NCBI RefSeq assembly: GCF_009377185.1
Contig: NZ_VJZC01000030.1
Coordinates: forward strand, 1 to 40,608
Length of the DNA stretch: 40,608 nt
Reading direction: 5' to 3'
Source: Streptomyces spongiae
Lineage (GTDB): Bacteria; Actinomycetota; Actinomycetes; Streptomycetales; Streptomycetaceae
Shown here: positions 25,128-35,514 of the stretch, piece by piece
Numbering within the stretch: the stretch's first letter is position 1
Layout of the letters: each line of letters starts with the position of its first letter
Notes under the pieces: model-generated
What the model was told of the DNA's origin: nothing
Database searches by the model: none
What the model saw: the letters and a program-made list of their open reading frames with translations, nothing else
Program-made: the position numbers and the translations under genes

Positions 25128-26991
25128 CGGTGGCCTCCGTGTTCTTGGCGTTCTCCTCGATCACGGCGGCCAGCTGTGCGGCCTTGAACGGCATGCCGGA
25201 GACCTGGGTGTGGGAGCGGACGTCCACCAGGAACCGCGCGCGCAGCAGCAGCGCGAGCTGACCGAGGTTCATCTCCGGGACCAGGACGCGGTCGTAGCGG
25301 CGGAGCGCCGCGCCGAGATTGGCGGGGAAGGGGTTGAGGTGCCGCAGATGCGCGGTCGCGACCCTGCCGCCGGCGGCGCGCACCTCGGACACCGCGGCGG
25401 CGATCGGGCCGTACGTCGAGCCCCAGCCCAGCACCAGCAGCCGGGCGTCCCCCGACGGGTCGTCCACCTCCAGGTCCGGTACGGCGATGCCGTCCACCTT
25501 GGCCTGGCGCAGCCGCACCATGTGGTCGTGGTTGGCGGGGTCGTAGGAGATGTTGCCCGTGCCGTCCTGCTTCTCGATGCCGCCGATGCGGTGTTCAAGG
25601 CCCGGTGTGCCCGGCACCGCCCAGGGGCGTGCCAGGGTCTCGGGGTCGCGCTGGTACGGCCAGAAGGAGCCGTCGGGCCGGTTCGGAGCGGTGGCGAACT
25701 CCACGCGCAGGTCCGGCAGTTCGGCCACGTCGGGGATGCGCCAGGGCTCGGAGCCGTTGGCCAGGTAGCCGTCGGACAGCAGGAACACCGGAGTGCGGTA
25801 GGTCAGGGCGATGCGGGCCGCGTCCAGAGCGGCCGTGAAGCAGTCGGCCGGGGTGGCCGGGGCGAGCACCGGGACCGGGGCCTCGCCGTTGCGGCCGAAC
25901 ATCGCCTGGAGCAGGTCGGCCTGCTCGGTCTTGGTGGGCAGTCCGGTGGACGGTCCGCCGCGTTGGATGTCGACCACCAAAAGCGGGAGTTCCAGGGAGA
26001 CCGCGAGGCCGATGGTCTCCGACTTCAGGGCCACGCCCGGACCGGATGTGGTGGTCACGCCCAGCGCGCCGCCGAAGGCCGCCCCCAGGGCCGCGCCGAT
26101 GCCGGCGATCTCGTCCTCGGCCTGGAAGGTGCGCACCCCGAAGTTCTTGTGCTTGCTCAGCTCGTGCAGGATGTCGCTGGCCGGGGTGATCGGGTACGAG
26201 CCCAGGAACAGCGGCAGGCTCGCGCGTTCGGCGGCCGCCACCAGCCCCAGGGACAGGGCCAGGTTTCCGGAGATGTTGCGATGGCGGCCCGGTGCGAAGG
26301 CGCGCTCGGCCGGCGCCACCTCGTAGGAGACGGCGAACGACTCGGTGGTCTCGCCGTAGTTCCATCCCGCCCGGAAGGCGGTCACGTTGGCCTCGGCAAG
26401 CTCCGGCCGCCGGGCGAACTTGGTGCGCAGGAACCTTTCGGTGCCCTCGGTGGGCCGGTGGTACATCCAGGACAACAGGCCCAGCGCGAACATGTTCTTC
26501 GCCCGCTCCGCGTCCTTGCGGGTGAGCCCCGAGTCCTTCAGCGCCTCCGCGGTCAGCGTGGTGAGCGCCACCGGATGCACCCGGTACGCCTCCAGCGTGC
26601 CGTCGTCCAGCGGGCTGGCGGACCAGCCCACCTTGGCCAGGGCGCGCCGGGAGAACTCGTCCGTGTTGACGATGATCTCCGCGCCGCGCGGCAGGTCCGC
26701 CAGGTTCGCCCTGAGCGCGGCCGGATTCATCGCCACCAGGATGTCCGGCGCGTCACCGGGAGTGAGGATGTCGTGGTCGGCGAAGTGCAGTTGGAAGGAC
26801 GACACCCCGGGCAGCGTGCCGGCGGGCGCCCGGATCTCGGCCGGGAAGTTCGGAAGCGTCGACAGGTCGTTGCCGAAGCCCGCCGTCTCCGCCGTGAACC
26901 GGTCGCCCGTCAGCTGCATCCCGTCGCCCGAGTCGCCGGCGAACCGGATCACGACCCGGTCGAGCTGCTTCACCGTGGGCGGTGTACTCAT
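25117..26991 (-). CDS. korA: 2-oxoacid:ferredoxin oxidoreductase alpha subunit (gamma-alpha fusion)
   Basis: This is a 624-residue protein. The N-terminal gamma-type domain (about 8-180: [41 protein letters not shown]) is joined to the alpha domain (about 205-600: [58 protein letters not shown]). This is the two-subunit KorAB architecture common in actinobacteria and mycobacteria. Its start overlaps the ispG stop by 4 nt, which puts it on the MEP-pathway transcript. Pyruvate rather than 2-oxoglutarate as substrate cannot be excluded. The chromosome probably has another kor pair, so this would be a dedicated copy. Confidence 0.9.
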
Positions 26992-28154
26992 CCGCCCACC
27001 ACCTTCACGGTCACCTGCTCGGCGGCAGGGTCGGCGGCCTCGTCCGGCGGCATCTGCTCGGCGAGCTTGAACGCCTCTTCGATCAGCGTCTCGACGATCT
27101 TCGACTCGGGAACGGTCCTGATGACCTCGCCCTTGACGAAGATCTGGCCCTTGCCGTTGCCGGAGGCCACACCGAGGTCGGCCTCGCGGGCCTCACCGGG
27201 GCCGTTGACGACACAGCCCATGACGGCGACGCGCAACGGCACTTCCATGCCGTCCAGGCCGGCCGAGACCTCGTCGGCCAGCTTGTACACGTCGACCTGG
27301 GCACGCCCACAGGAAGGGCAGGAGACGATCTCCAGGCGCCGCTGCCTGAGGCCCAGGGACTCCAGGATCTGGATGCCGACCTTGACCTCCTCGGCGGGCG
27401 GGGCACTCAGCGACACGCGGATGGTGTCGCCGATGCCCTCGCTGAGCAGCGCGCCGAACGCGACCGCCGACTTGATCGTGCCCTGGAACGCCGGGCCCGC
27501 CTCCGTGACCCCGAGGTGCAGGGGGTAGTCGCACTTCTCCGCAAGCAGCCGGTAGGCGTTGACCATCACCACCGGGTCGTTGTGCTTGACGGAGATCTTG
27601 ATGTCCCGGAAGTCGTGCTCCTCGAACAGGGACGCCTCCCACAGCGCCGATTCGGCCAGGGCCTCCGGGGTGGCCTTTCCGTACTTCTGCAGCAGCCGTT
27701 TGTCCAGGGAACCGGCGTTGACGCCGATGCGGATCGGGGTGCCGTGATCCTTGGCGGCGCGCGCGATCTCCTTGACCTGGTCGTCGAACTGCTTGATGTT
27801 GCCCGGGTTGACGCGGACCGCCGCGCAGCCGGCCTCGATCGCGGCGAACACGTACTTCGGCTGGAAGTGGATGTCCGCGATCACCGGGATCTGCGACTTC
27901 CTGGCGATCGTGGCCAGGGCGTCCGCGTCGTCCTGTGTCGGGCAGGCCACCCGCACGATCTGGCAGCCGGACGCGGTCAGTTCGGCGATCTGCTGCAGCG
28001 TGGCACCGATGTCCGACGTACGGGTGGTGGTCATGGACTGCACGGACACCGGGGCGTCCCCGCCCACCGGCACGGGTCCTACGTTGATTTGACGGCTGGC
28101 ACGCCGTTGGGCCAGCCTCGGCGGCACCGTCGGCACTCCGAGTGCGACAGTCAT
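26988..28154 (-). CDS. ispG: HMBDP synthase IspG (GcpE)
   Basis: This is a 388-residue enzyme of the bacterial two-domain type. The TIM barrel begins [20 protein letters not shown]. The C-terminal Fe-S domain uses Cys279 and Cys282 (SCPSCG), Cys314 ([10 protein letters not shown]) and Glu321, the ligands of the [4Fe-4S] cluster. It reductively opens MEcPP to HMBPP and needs two low-potential electrons from ferredoxin or flavodoxin. It starts 21 nt after dxs and overlaps korA. It is presumably a second copy devoted to the terpenoid, since streptomycetes carry a housekeeping ispG. Confidence 0.95.
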   Translation of the reverse strand: MTVALGVPTVPPRLAQRRASRQINVGPVPVGGDAPVSVQSMTTTRTSDIGATLQQIAELTASGCQIVRVACPTQDDADALATIARKSQIPVIADIHFQPKYVFAAIEAGCAAVRVNPGNIKQFDDQVKEIARAAKDHGTPIRIGVNAGSLDKRLLQKYGKATPEALAESALWEASLFEEHDFRDIKISVKHNDPVVMVNAYRLLAEKCDYPLHLGVTEAGPAFQGTIKSAVAFGALLSEGIGDTIRVSLSAPPAEEVKVGIQILESLGLRQRRLEIVSCPSCGRAQVDVYKLADEVSAGLDGMEVPLRVAVMGCVVNGPGEAREADLGVASGNGKGQIFVKGEVIRTVPESKIVETLIEEAFKLAEQMPPDEAADPAAEQVTVKVVGG

Positions 28155-28175
28155 GACAATTCCTCCTTGAAGTTC

Positions 28176-29972
28176 TCAGCGTCCGCCGAGGGCCAGAGAG
28201 GGAGTGGCCTCCTGCCGGGCCCGGCCCTGTCCGGAAGGCAGGGATTCCAGCAGCGCGTGGGTGAGGTGACGGGCTGTGAGGCCGCTTGCCTGCAGCACGT
28301 CGGACCGTGAGCCATGGTTCAGGAAGTGCTGCGGGACACCGAAGGTACGGACCGGCAGCGTCGCTTCGACCTCGCTCAGCGCCTGGGCGACACGCGCCCC
28401 GACGCCGCCGACCCGGCCGTTGTCCTCGACCGTGGCGACCAGCTGGTGGTCGAGGGCGAGCCCTATCAGTTCGGGTGCGACCGGCTTGATCCAGCGGGGG
28501 TCCACGACCGTGACGCCGACGCCCTGCGCGGCCAGCCGCTCGGCCACGTCCAGGCAGGTGGTGGCCATGGCGCCGACGGAGACCAGGAGGACGTCCGGCC
28601 GCTCGCCGCTGCGCAGGATGTCGATTCCGGCGAAGGCGTCGACGGCGGGAATGTCCTCGACGCTGGCGCCCTTGGGGTAACGCAGGGCGGTGGGACCCTC
28701 GTGGCAGGCGACGGCCTCCCTGAGCGAGCGGCGCAGGGTGGCGGCGTCCCGTGGTGCGGCCAGGCGCAGGCCGGGCACCAGGTTCAGCAGCGACAGGTCC
28801 CACATGCCGTTGTGCGACGGGCCGTCGTCGCCGGTCACGCCCGCCCGGTCCAGGACGAACGTCACCGGCGCGCGGTGCAGGGCCACGTCCAGCAGGAGCT
28901 GGTCGAAGGCACGGTTGAGGAAGGTGGCGTACAGCGCGACGACCGGATGCATGCCGCCCAGGGCCAGTCCCGCGGCCGCGGTAACGGCGTGCTGCTCGGC
29001 GATGCCCACGTCGATGATGCGCTCCGGGTAGCGGCGCGCGAACTCGCTCAGCCCCGTCGGGTCGAGCATGGCGGCGGTGATGGCGACCACGTCCGGCCGG
29101 TCGGCTGCGAGGTCCACCAGCTCCCGACCGAACACCGACGTCCACGAAGCCGCGCCGGACGCCTTCTTCGCGGAAGCGGCGCGCACGGCGTGGAATCGGT
29201 CCGTCTCGTCCTGCTCGGCCTGGAGATGACCGCGGCCCTTCTCCGTGACGCAGTGCACCACCACGGGGTGGCGCAGGCCGGCCGCCTTGCGCAGCGCGGC
29301 CTCCACGGCCTCCAAGTCGTGGCCGTCGACCGGGCCGAGGTAGGCCAGCCCCAGGCTCTCGAAGAGGGCCTGCGGGGCGTCGGGGCCGCGCAGCACTGCC
29401 AGGTGCTCGGCAATGGCGCCGACCGTGGGGGCGTAGGAGCGGCCGTTGTCGTTGAGCACCACGACCACCGGGCGCTCGGGGGCGGACGCGATGTTGTTGA
29501 GAGCCTCCCAGGCCATGCCCCCGGTCAGCGCGCCGTCGCCCACGACGGCCACCACGGCGCGGTCGGTCACCCCGCGGATGGCGTGGGCGCGGGCCAGCCC
29601 GTCCGCCCACGACAGGGCCGTCGAGGCGTGCGAGTTCTCGATGACATCGTGTTCGGACTCGGCGCGGCAGGGATACCCCGACAGCCCGTCTGTCTGACGG
29701 AGCGTGGCGAGGTCCTCGGTGCGGCCGGTGAGGATCTTGTGAACATAGGCCTGGTGGCCGGTGTCCCACAGGATCCGGTCGCGGGGAGAGTCGAAGACCC
29801 GGTGAAGGGCGATCGACAGCTCGACGACCCCGAGATTGGGACCGAGGTGACCGCCGGTGGCGGTGCAGGTGTCCACGAGCAGCCGCCGGATCTGCGGCGC
29901 CAGGTCGCGGGCCTGCTGCGGGGACAGGGCCCGTACGTCCTCCGGCCCGCGGATCTCCTCCAGGCAGGGCAT
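28176..29972 (-). CDS. dxs: 1-deoxy-D-xylulose-5-phosphate synthase
   Basis: This is a 598-residue ThDP enzyme from ATG 29972, with a GAGAAAGAGGG site. An in-frame ATG at 30005, overlapping the ispH stop, is an alternative. It has [33 protein letters not shown], the ThDP motif [22 protein letters not shown], and the Glu-bearing [18 protein letters not shown] followed by [14 protein letters not shown]. It joins pyruvate and glyceraldehyde-3-phosphate in the first and often rate-limiting MEP step. Between ispH and ispG it completes an entry-plus-exit subset of the pathway; dxr and ispD, E and F are not here. Confidence 0.95.
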   Translation of the reverse strand: MPCLEEIRGPEDVRALSPQQARDLAPQIRRLLVDTCTATGGHLGPNLGVVELSIALHRVFDSPRDRILWDTGHQAYVHKILTGRTEDLATLRQTDGLSGYPCRAESEHDVIENSHASTALSWADGLARAHAIRGVTDRAVVAVVGDGALTGGMAWEALNNIASAPERPVVVVLNDNGRSYAPTVGAIAEHLAVLRGPDAPQALFESLGLAYLGPVDGHDLEAVEAALRKAAGLRHPVVVHCVTEKGRGHLQAEQDETDRFHAVRAASAKKASGAASWTSVFGRELVDLAADRPDVVAITAAMLDPTGLSEFARRYPERIIDVGIAEQHAVTAAAGLALGGMHPVVALYATFLNRAFDQLLLDVALHRAPVTFVLDRAGVTGDDGPSHNGMWDLSLLNLVPGLRLAAPRDAATLRRSLREAVACHEGPTALRYPKGASVEDIPAVDAFAGIDILRSGERPDVLLVSVGAMATTCLDVAERLAAQGVGVTVVDPRWIKPVAPELIGLALDHQLVATVEDNGRVGGVGARVAQALSEVEATLPVRTFGVPQHFLNHGSRSDVLQASGLTARHLTHALLESLPSGQGRARQEATPSLALGGR

Positions 29973-30001
29973 TGCGGAACCCTCTTTCTCCTGTGACGGA
30001 T

Positions 30002-31003
30002 TCATCGCGCCCCACCGGGTGATGACAGGGCCTCTCCGGCCAGCGGTGTCTGCGGCACCCGGCCGGTGGCCGGGTCGGCCAGGCGTCCGGGCATGGAGAA
30101 CACGACGTCCTCGGCGATGCCCTGCTGAAGCTCGACGCCGTCGAAACCGAGCGCGGCGAGCCTGGCGACGAGCCCGTCCACCAGGATTTCCGGGGCACTG
30201 GCACCCGAGCTGATGCCGATGGTCGAGACTCCCTCCAGCCACGCAGGTTCGAGATGGCCCTCGTCGGGCACGAGATGCGCCGCGGCCCCGTGTTCCCGTG
30301 CCACCTCGACCATGCGCAGCGAGTTGCTGGAGTTGAGCGAGCCGACGACGAGGACCAGGTCGTTGCGGCGTGCCAGGTCCTTGACGGCGTTCTGCCGGTT
30401 CTGGCTCGCGTAGCAGATGTCGTCGTCGTTCGGGGTGATCAGGTCCGTGAAGCGGGCGCGCAGCGCCTCGACGACCTTCGCGGTCTCGTCGAACGACAGG
30501 GTGGTCTGGGTGAGAACCGCCACCGGGGTGTCGTCGGGCAGACCGAGACGCCGTACGTCCTCCTCGGTCTCGATGACGACGACGCGGTCGGGTGCCTCGC
30601 CGAGGACGCCCTCGACCTCCTCGTGTCCCTCGTGCCCGACCAGGAGGATGGTCCGGCCGTCGCGGGCGAAGCGCACCGCCTCCTGGTGCACCTTGGAGAC
30701 CAGTGGGCAGGTGGCGTCGATGACTTCGAGCTGCCGTTCGGCGGCGGAGGACCGCACACCGGGAGAGACGCCGTGCGCGGAGAACACACAGACCGCGCCC
30801 TGCGGGACCTCGTCCTCGCTGTCGACGAAGACCGCGCCGCGCTTCTTGAGTTCCGAGACGATGTAGTGGTTGTGCACGATCTCCTTGCGCACGTACACCG
30901 GCGCTCCGTGCAGGTCCAGTGCCCGCTCGACGATGCCGATGGCGCGCCGCACGCCCGCGCAGAAGCCGCGCGGCTGGGCCAGGACGACGTTGCTCCCCGT
31001 CAT
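30002..31003 (-). CDS. ispH: HMBPP reductase IspH (LytB)
   Basis: This is a 333-residue Fe-S enzyme with the three cluster cysteines Cys15 (GFCAGV), Cys99 (ATCPLV) and Cys197 (DICYAS), plus the substrate-binding His44 (VHNH), His77 (SAHGV) and the TQTTLS motif. It turns HMBPP into IPP and DMAPP and needs reduced ferredoxin. Its ATG overlaps the stop of the P450 gene ptlI by 4 nt, tying MEP supply directly to pentalenolactone-type biosynthesis. It is the first of three MEP genes in the operon. Confidence 0.95.
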   Translation of the reverse strand: MTGSNVVLAQPRGFCAGVRRAIGIVERALDLHGAPVYVRKEIVHNHYIVSELKKRGAVFVDSEDEVPQGAVCVFSAHGVSPGVRSSAAERQLEVIDATCPLVSKVHQEAVRFARDGRTILLVGHEGHEEVEGVLGEAPDRVVVIETEEDVRRLGLPDDTPVAVLTQTTLSFDETAKVVEALRARFTDLITPNDDDICYASQNRQNAVKDLARRNDLVLVVGSLNSSNSLRMVEVAREHGAAAHLVPDEGHLEPAWLEGVSTIGISSGASAPEILVDGLVARLAALGFDGVELQQGIAEDVVFSMPGRLADPATGRVPQTPLAGEALSSPGGAR

Positions 31004-32394
31004 ATGGCGTCACCCCCGGTCGGTGCCGGTACGGCGGACGCCACAGGATGCGGGGTACGCGCGGACAGCTTCAAGCGCAAGCGGCGCGGGTGGTAGACGG
31101 TGGCCAGCGGAACCGGGCGGATGTCCATGTCCGGCTCAGGGGTGACCCGCCAGCGGCCGAGGATCGTGGCGAGCCCCAGCGTGGCCTCGGTGCGCGCGTA
31201 CAGGTCGCCGATGCACTTGCGGGCGCCGGTGCCGAACGGCATGAACGCCTGGCGGGCCGACGGCGAGACCCGGTCCGGCAGCCAGCGGTCCGGGTCGAAC
31301 TTCGCGGGGTTGTCGAAGGCGTCGTCGTACTGGGCCACCGCCGCGGGGCTGAAGACCACGGTCGTGCCCGCGGGCAGCTGCCGGCCCGCCAGTTCGGTCT
31401 CGGAGGCGGTGAGCCGGGTGAACAGCCAGGCCGGCGGGTGCAGTCGGAGCGCTTCGGAGATGATCCGGTCCGCCAGGGAGAGGTTCGGCAGGTCGTCCCA
31501 CTCCGGGGCGCGGCCGTCGAGGACGGTGTCGATCTCCTCGTACAGCGCGGCCTCGATCTCCGGGTGCTGGGAGAGCAGGTAGAACACCCAGGTGAGGGTG
31601 CCGGCGACGGTCTCGGTGCCGGCCGCCATCACGGTGATGACCTGGTCGTGGATCTCCCTGTCGTCGAGCCGGCCGCCGTCGTCGTCGCGGGAGGCCAGCA
31701 GCGCGGCGAGCAGGTCGTCGTGCTCGACGCCGTCGTTGCGGTAGTCCTTGATCAGCTCCTGGGTGGTCTCGTGGAGGAACTCGAGGTTGCTCTGGTAGCG
31801 GCGGTTGGACGGCAGGGGCAGACGGCGGATCACACCGGGCAGGAACATCTGGCGGAACAGCCCGTTGAGTACGACGTCGAAGGACCGTTCCACCTTCGCC
31901 GTCAGCTCCGGGCTGACCGGGGTGGAGTACAGGGTGCGGCCGACCGTGCGCAGGGCCATGCCGTACATCTCCTGGAAGGCGTCGACGACCATGCCGTCGT
32001 GCCAGCGCGACGCCGTGTCCTCGATCTCGGCGTGCATGGCCGCCGCGTAGCGCTTGAGCTGGCCACGGGTGAACGCCGACTGCATCAGCCGGCGTTGGCG
32101 GCGGTGGTCGGCGAACGGGCAGGTGACCAGCCCGTTCCCGGCGATGTCGCGGGCGCGGTCGTAGAAGACGCCGCCCTTGTCGAAGATGCGGTCGTTGGTC
32201 AGCACATACCGCAGGAGGTCGGGGTGGGTCGGGACGTAGGCCGTCGTGGGACCGATCCTGATCTGGACCAGGTCGCCGTGGGCCGACAGCGACGTCATGA
32301 AGTTCACGGGGTTGCGCATCATCTGCAGGGCGTGTCCCACGATGGGGACGGCCCCGGGCGCCGCTCCCGCGACGAAGGTCGTCTGCTCGGACAT
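31000..32394 (-). CDS. ptlI: Cytochrome P450, PtlI-like (pentalenene C-13 oxidase)
   Basis: This is a 464-residue P450 with the I-helix [10 protein letters not shown], an E-x-x-R in SEALRLHPP and the haem loop [13 protein letters not shown] with Cys394. It matches the CYP183A type known as PtlI/PenI, which oxidises pentalenene stepwise at C-13 toward pentalen-13-al on the way to 1-deoxypentalenic acid. It follows the pentalenene synthase gene by 70 nt. The ATG at 32394 is preferred over upstream codons because [16 protein letters not shown] follows it at the usual distance. No dedicated P450 reductase is present, so the operon ferredoxin is a candidate partner. Confidence 0.9.
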   Translation of the reverse strand: MSEQTTFVAGAAPGAVPIVGHALQMMRNPVNFMTSLSAHGDLVQIRIGPTTAYVPTHPDLLRYVLTNDRIFDKGGVFYDRARDIAGNGLVTCPFADHRRQRRLMQSAFTRGQLKRYAAAMHAEIEDTASRWHDGMVVDAFQEMYGMALRTVGRTLYSTPVSPELTAKVERSFDVVLNGLFRQMFLPGVIRRLPLPSNRRYQSNLEFLHETTQELIKDYRNDGVEHDDLLAALLASRDDDGGRLDDREIHDQVITVMAAGTETVAGTLTWVFYLLSQHPEIEAALYEEIDTVLDGRAPEWDDLPNLSLADRIISEALRLHPPAWLFTRLTASETELAGRQLPAGTTVVFSPAAVAQYDDAFDNPAKFDPDRWLPDRVSPSARQAFMPFGTGARKCIGDLYARTEATLGLATILGRWRVTPEPDMDIRPVPLATVYHPRRLRLKLSARTPHPVASAVPAPTGGDAI

Positions 32395-32464
32395 TCTTTT
32401 CTCAACTTCCCGTCGGTACGGAGCTGTTGATGGATGGGGCCGTTCCCACGGCCACACACAGGTG

Positions 32465-33478
32465 CTAGCGGGCGGAGCTGCCGAGTTCCTCCAGGTAGCC
32501 CTGGGAGCTGGCGGCGAGCGCGAACTCGGCGTCGTAGCGGCCCGAGGAGCGGTGCCAGTAGTAGGAACCGCTGATCACCGGGCGTACCGCGTCCGTGCGG
32601 TACCGCTCCAGCGCCTCGCGTTCACCCGCGTCGAGCTGGTAGATCTCGCTGACCTTCGGCAGGCAGGACTCCAGCAGCAGGAACTGTTCGAGCCGGGCGT
32701 GCACCTCGTCCTGGATGTGGGAGATGCTGCGGTCCCTGGACCAGCCGTGCTCGCGGCCCAGAATCATGACCATGTTGTTCAGCTCGCCGCGGGCCTCCTC
32801 CTTGTCCAGGGAGGCGACGTCGTTGAGCATCAGGTTGACGTCGACTGCGATCTGGAGCATCGCGGACAGCACCGCGCTGTCGAAGACCCGGTGCGGCACC
32901 TCGAAGCGGCCGGCACGCTCGGCGAGGTCCACCGTCGGCTGCACGCCGATGGTGTGCCGCCGCATGGCGAGGTAATGCGCGGCGGAGTCGTACGGCGTGT
33001 TCAGGAACCGGCTCTCCGCCTCGTCGACGTAGCCCTCGAAGTAGTTGCGCCAGTGCCGGGCGGTGCGCAGGCACCAGGCCGGTGTCATGCCCTCGCACTC
33101 GCGCTGCCAGATGTCGGCGAATCCGTGGGCGATCGGGGGCGCCGAGGGCGGGAGAGGCCCGTCCAGTGCGGCCGCCACCGCGTCGGTGAGGTGCCTGGTC
33201 TCCTCGGGGCTCTCGCCGCGCGGCCCGTCGAAGAGGTCGTCGAAGAGGAAGAACCACGACATCAGGTCGACGCCCAGGTCCAGGTCGGCGCCGGTGGCGT
33301 GCGGGTAGAAACGGGAGGCCAGATCGGCGTAGCCGCCGCGCAGATGACGCTCGGCCGCCGCATCGGACTTGATCAGACCGAGCGAGCGCGGCCACGCCAG
33401 CTGCTCGGCCTCGGCCCGGGTGTGATCAGGGCTCTGCCGTCCAGGCAGCGGTATGTGGAAGTCGACATCCTGTGGCAT
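32465..33478 (-). CDS. ptlA: Pentalenene synthase
   Basis: This is a 337-residue class I sesquiterpene cyclase. The N-terminus MPQDVDFHIPLPGRQSPDH is nearly identical, from memory, to the well-studied Streptomyces exfoliatus enzyme, and similarity continues throughout. The metal motifs are the aspartate-rich DDLFD (80-84) and the NSE triad beginning at Asn219 (NDVASLDKE). The aromatic pair in WFFLFDD and the late WHRSSGRYDAEFALA match as well. It cyclises farnesyl diphosphate to pentalenene. The FPP synthase gene is 91 nt upstream in the same operon. Confidence 0.96.
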   Translation of the reverse strand: MPQDVDFHIPLPGRQSPDHTRAEAEQLAWPRSLGLIKSDAAAERHLRGGYADLASRFYPHATGADLDLGVDLMSWFFLFDDLFDGPRGESPEETRHLTDAVAAALDGPLPPSAPPIAHGFADIWQRECEGMTPAWCLRTARHWRNYFEGYVDEAESRFLNTPYDSAAHYLAMRRHTIGVQPTVDLAERAGRFEVPHRVFDSAVLSAMLQIAVDVNLMLNDVASLDKEEARGELNNMVMILGREHGWSRDRSISHIQDEVHARLEQFLLLESCLPKVSEIYQLDAGEREALERYRTDAVRPVISGSYYWHRSSGRYDAEFALAASSQGYLEELGSSAR

Positions 33479-33569
33479 GGGGGATCCTTGAAGTGGGAGC
33501 AGAGGGCATGGTGGTGCTTTGAAAGTGGGGGGAGAGAAACGGACAAGGGCAGTCGGGCCCGGTCCGGCT

Positions 33570-34583
33570 TCAGACCTCGCGGTCGACGACGAAGCGCCCG
33601 AGCGCGAGAAGTTCCTCGCACGCACCGGCGTCCAGCTCGACACCGCGCAGGGCATCCTCGGCGAGCGCCATCCGCCGCGCCGCCTCGGCCATGGCCCAGT
33701 CGCGGCCGCCGGCGTCCGCGATCAGTTCGGCCGCGCGCCGCAGTTCCTCCTCGCCGGGTTCGCCGGCAGCGGAGAGCCAGGCTGACAGCTCGACGCTGAG
33801 CTTGCCGCCCTGATTGAGCGCGTAGCTGACCGGCAGGGACTTCTTGCGGGCGCGCAGATCGGAGTGGACCGACTTGCCGGTGACGGCCGGATCACCCCAG
33901 ATGCCGAGGACGTCGTCGACGAGCTGGAAGGCCAGGCCCACCTGGTCACCGTAGAGCGCCAGCGCGTCCACGGTGGCCTCCGGAGCCCCGGCGAGTACGG
34001 CGCCGATCGCGGCGCTCGCCGACAGCAACGCCCCGGTCTTGCCCGCGGCCATGTCGACACAGTCCTCGATCGCCACGTGCGGCCGCTGCTCGAAGGACAG
34101 GTCCTGCACCTGGCCGCGGATCAGATGCCGGGTGGTCTGCGCCAGCAGCCGTGCCGCGGGCGCCGCCGTGGGCAGCCCGGAGTCCAGCAGAACCTCCTGG
34201 GCGAGCGCCAGCATCGCGTCACCGGTCAGGATCGCGCTGGAGGCACCCCACAGCTTCCACACCGTGCGCCGGTGGCGGCGCTCCTCGTCGCCGTCCATCA
34301 GATCGTCGTGCACCAGGGAGAAGTTGTGCACGAGCTCGACGGCGACGGCTCCGGGCAGGGCGACCTCCGGCGGTGCGCCGACCGCCTCGGCCGACAGCAG
34401 CGCGAGCGCCGGCCGTACGGCCTTGCCGGCGTCGGCGCTGGTGGGCGCGCCGCCGGCGGTGATCCAGCCGAAGTGGTAGGCCGCCTGATGACGTGAACGG
34501 TGGTCGAGCCGGTCGACGGCCGCGCGCAGCGCCGGGGTGATCGTGCCCCGGCTGTGGCTGAGGCAGGCGGGAGCGGTGCTCAT
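33570..34583 (-). CDS. ptlB: Farnesyl diphosphate synthase, PtlB-like
   Basis: This is a 337-residue trans-prenyltransferase. The first aspartate-rich motif is HDDLMDGD (from Asp93) and the second is [11 protein letters not shown] (from Asp223). Further family segments are [25 protein letters not shown] and [11 protein letters not shown]. It joins IPP and DMAPP into FPP, the substrate of the adjacent cyclase. The GTD/GGPP-like sequence style is shared by known PtlB. The start ATG 34583 overlaps the ptlD stop by 4 nt. Product length rests on context rather than on a diagnostic residue. Confidence 0.88.
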   Translation of the reverse strand: MSTAPACLSHSRGTITPALRAAVDRLDHRSRHQAAYHFGWITAGGAPTSADAGKAVRPALALLSAEAVGAPPEVALPGAVAVELVHNFSLVHDDLMDGDEERRHRRTVWKLWGASSAILTGDAMLALAQEVLLDSGLPTAAPAARLLAQTTRHLIRGQVQDLSFEQRPHVAIEDCVDMAAGKTGALLSASAAIGAVLAGAPEATVDALALYGDQVGLAFQLVDDVLGIWGDPAVTGKSVHSDLRARKKSLPVSYALNQGGKLSVELSAWLSAAGEPGEEELRRAAELIADAGGRDWAMAEAARRMALAEDALRGVELDAGACEELLALGRFVVDREV

Positions 34584-35479
34584 GCGGCGACCTCCGCGCG
34601 CCAGGGGCCGGTCGGGTCGTCGAAGATGCTGACGACCTGGCGCATGATGCGCCGTTCGGCCGGGTCGAATGCCTGCTTGGCGTGGACGGTGCCGAGCTGG
34701 TCCCACATGACGATGTCCCCGGGCTGCCAGGTGTGGGCGTAGGTGTACTGGGGCTTGCCCGCGTGCGACAGCAGTTCGTCGAGCAGCTTGCGGCTGTCGT
34801 CGGGAGCGAGGTCCACGATCCGCTTGGTGTTCAGCGTGCTGATGTAGACCGACTGGCGGCCCGTGCGCGGATTGCGGGCGATCAGCGGGTGGATGGTGGA
34901 GGTGCCGTCCTCGGGCTGGATCTGCGCGGTGCCCTCGCCGAGGGACACCTCGCGCTGGAGCTCCTCCTCGATGGTCTCCTCGTACCCGGTGCGCAGGGCG
35001 TGGCGGACCCGGTAGGAGTGCAGACGCCTGCGCTCCTCGGGCGACAGCGACTCGTACAGGGCGTACATGTCGGTGAAGAGGGTCTCCCCGCCGCCGGAGG
35101 ACGGCACTTCCACGGCCTCCAGGAAGCCGACCTGGGAGACGCGGGGGCGGAAGGAGTAGTCGGTGTGCCAGCCCATCCACTCGGCGTCGCCGACGCCGAT
35201 CTTGCGGCCGTCCTCCACCAGGTTGGAGACGATCAGGATCTCGTTGTGGTCGGGGTGGGCGCCGCTGGTCAGACCGGTCTTCGGGATGTACCCGAAGCGG
35301 CGGCCAAAAGCCAGGAAATCCTCGTAGGAGGGGGTCTCGTGGCCGCGGAAGACGAGGACGAGATGCGCGTCGAGCGCCGCCCAGATCTCCTCGAACTGGG
35401 TCTTGTCCATGTCTCCGGTGACGTGGGCGCCGTTCACGACGGCGCCGAGAGCGGCGCCGGGTATCGGCGTTACGTCCAT
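34580..35479 (-). CDS. ptlD: Fe(II)/2-oxoglutarate dioxygenase, PtlD/PenD-like
   Basis: This is a 299-residue enzyme of the TauD family. The iron ligands are His105 and Asp107 in GWHTDYSF and His266 in GTVHAKQAF, and the 2-oxoglutarate arginine lies in ERRIMRQV. In pentalenolactone clusters PenD/PntD carries out desaturation and then epoxidation of the lactone (pentalenolactone D to E to F), and PtlD does the equivalent in the neo-series. Sequence alone does not tell me which series this is. ATG 35479 follows an AAAGGCGG site, 35 nt after ptlE. Confidence 0.9.
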   Translation of the reverse strand: MDVTPIPGAALGAVVNGAHVTGDMDKTQFEEIWAALDAHLVLVFRGHETPSYEDFLAFGRRFGYIPKTGLTSGAHPDHNEILIVSNLVEDGRKIGVGDAEWMGWHTDYSFRPRVSQVGFLEAVEVPSSGGGETLFTDMYALYESLSPEERRRLHSYRVRHALRTGYEETIEEELQREVSLGEGTAQIQPEDGTSTIHPLIARNPRTGRQSVYISTLNTKRIVDLAPDDSRKLLDELLSHAGKPQYTYAHTWQPGDIVMWDQLGTVHAKQAFDPAERRIMRQVVSIFDDPTGPWRAEVAA

Positions 35480-35514
35480 GGGCGTTGCCGCCTTTCGCAG
35501 AGGGGATGGGATGG

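Noticed and set aside
27193..30204. A 1003-codon open frame on the minus strand
   Set aside because: It runs across dxs, ispH and ispG in another frame and is arginine- and proline-rich with no domain. It is a shadow of the high GC content.
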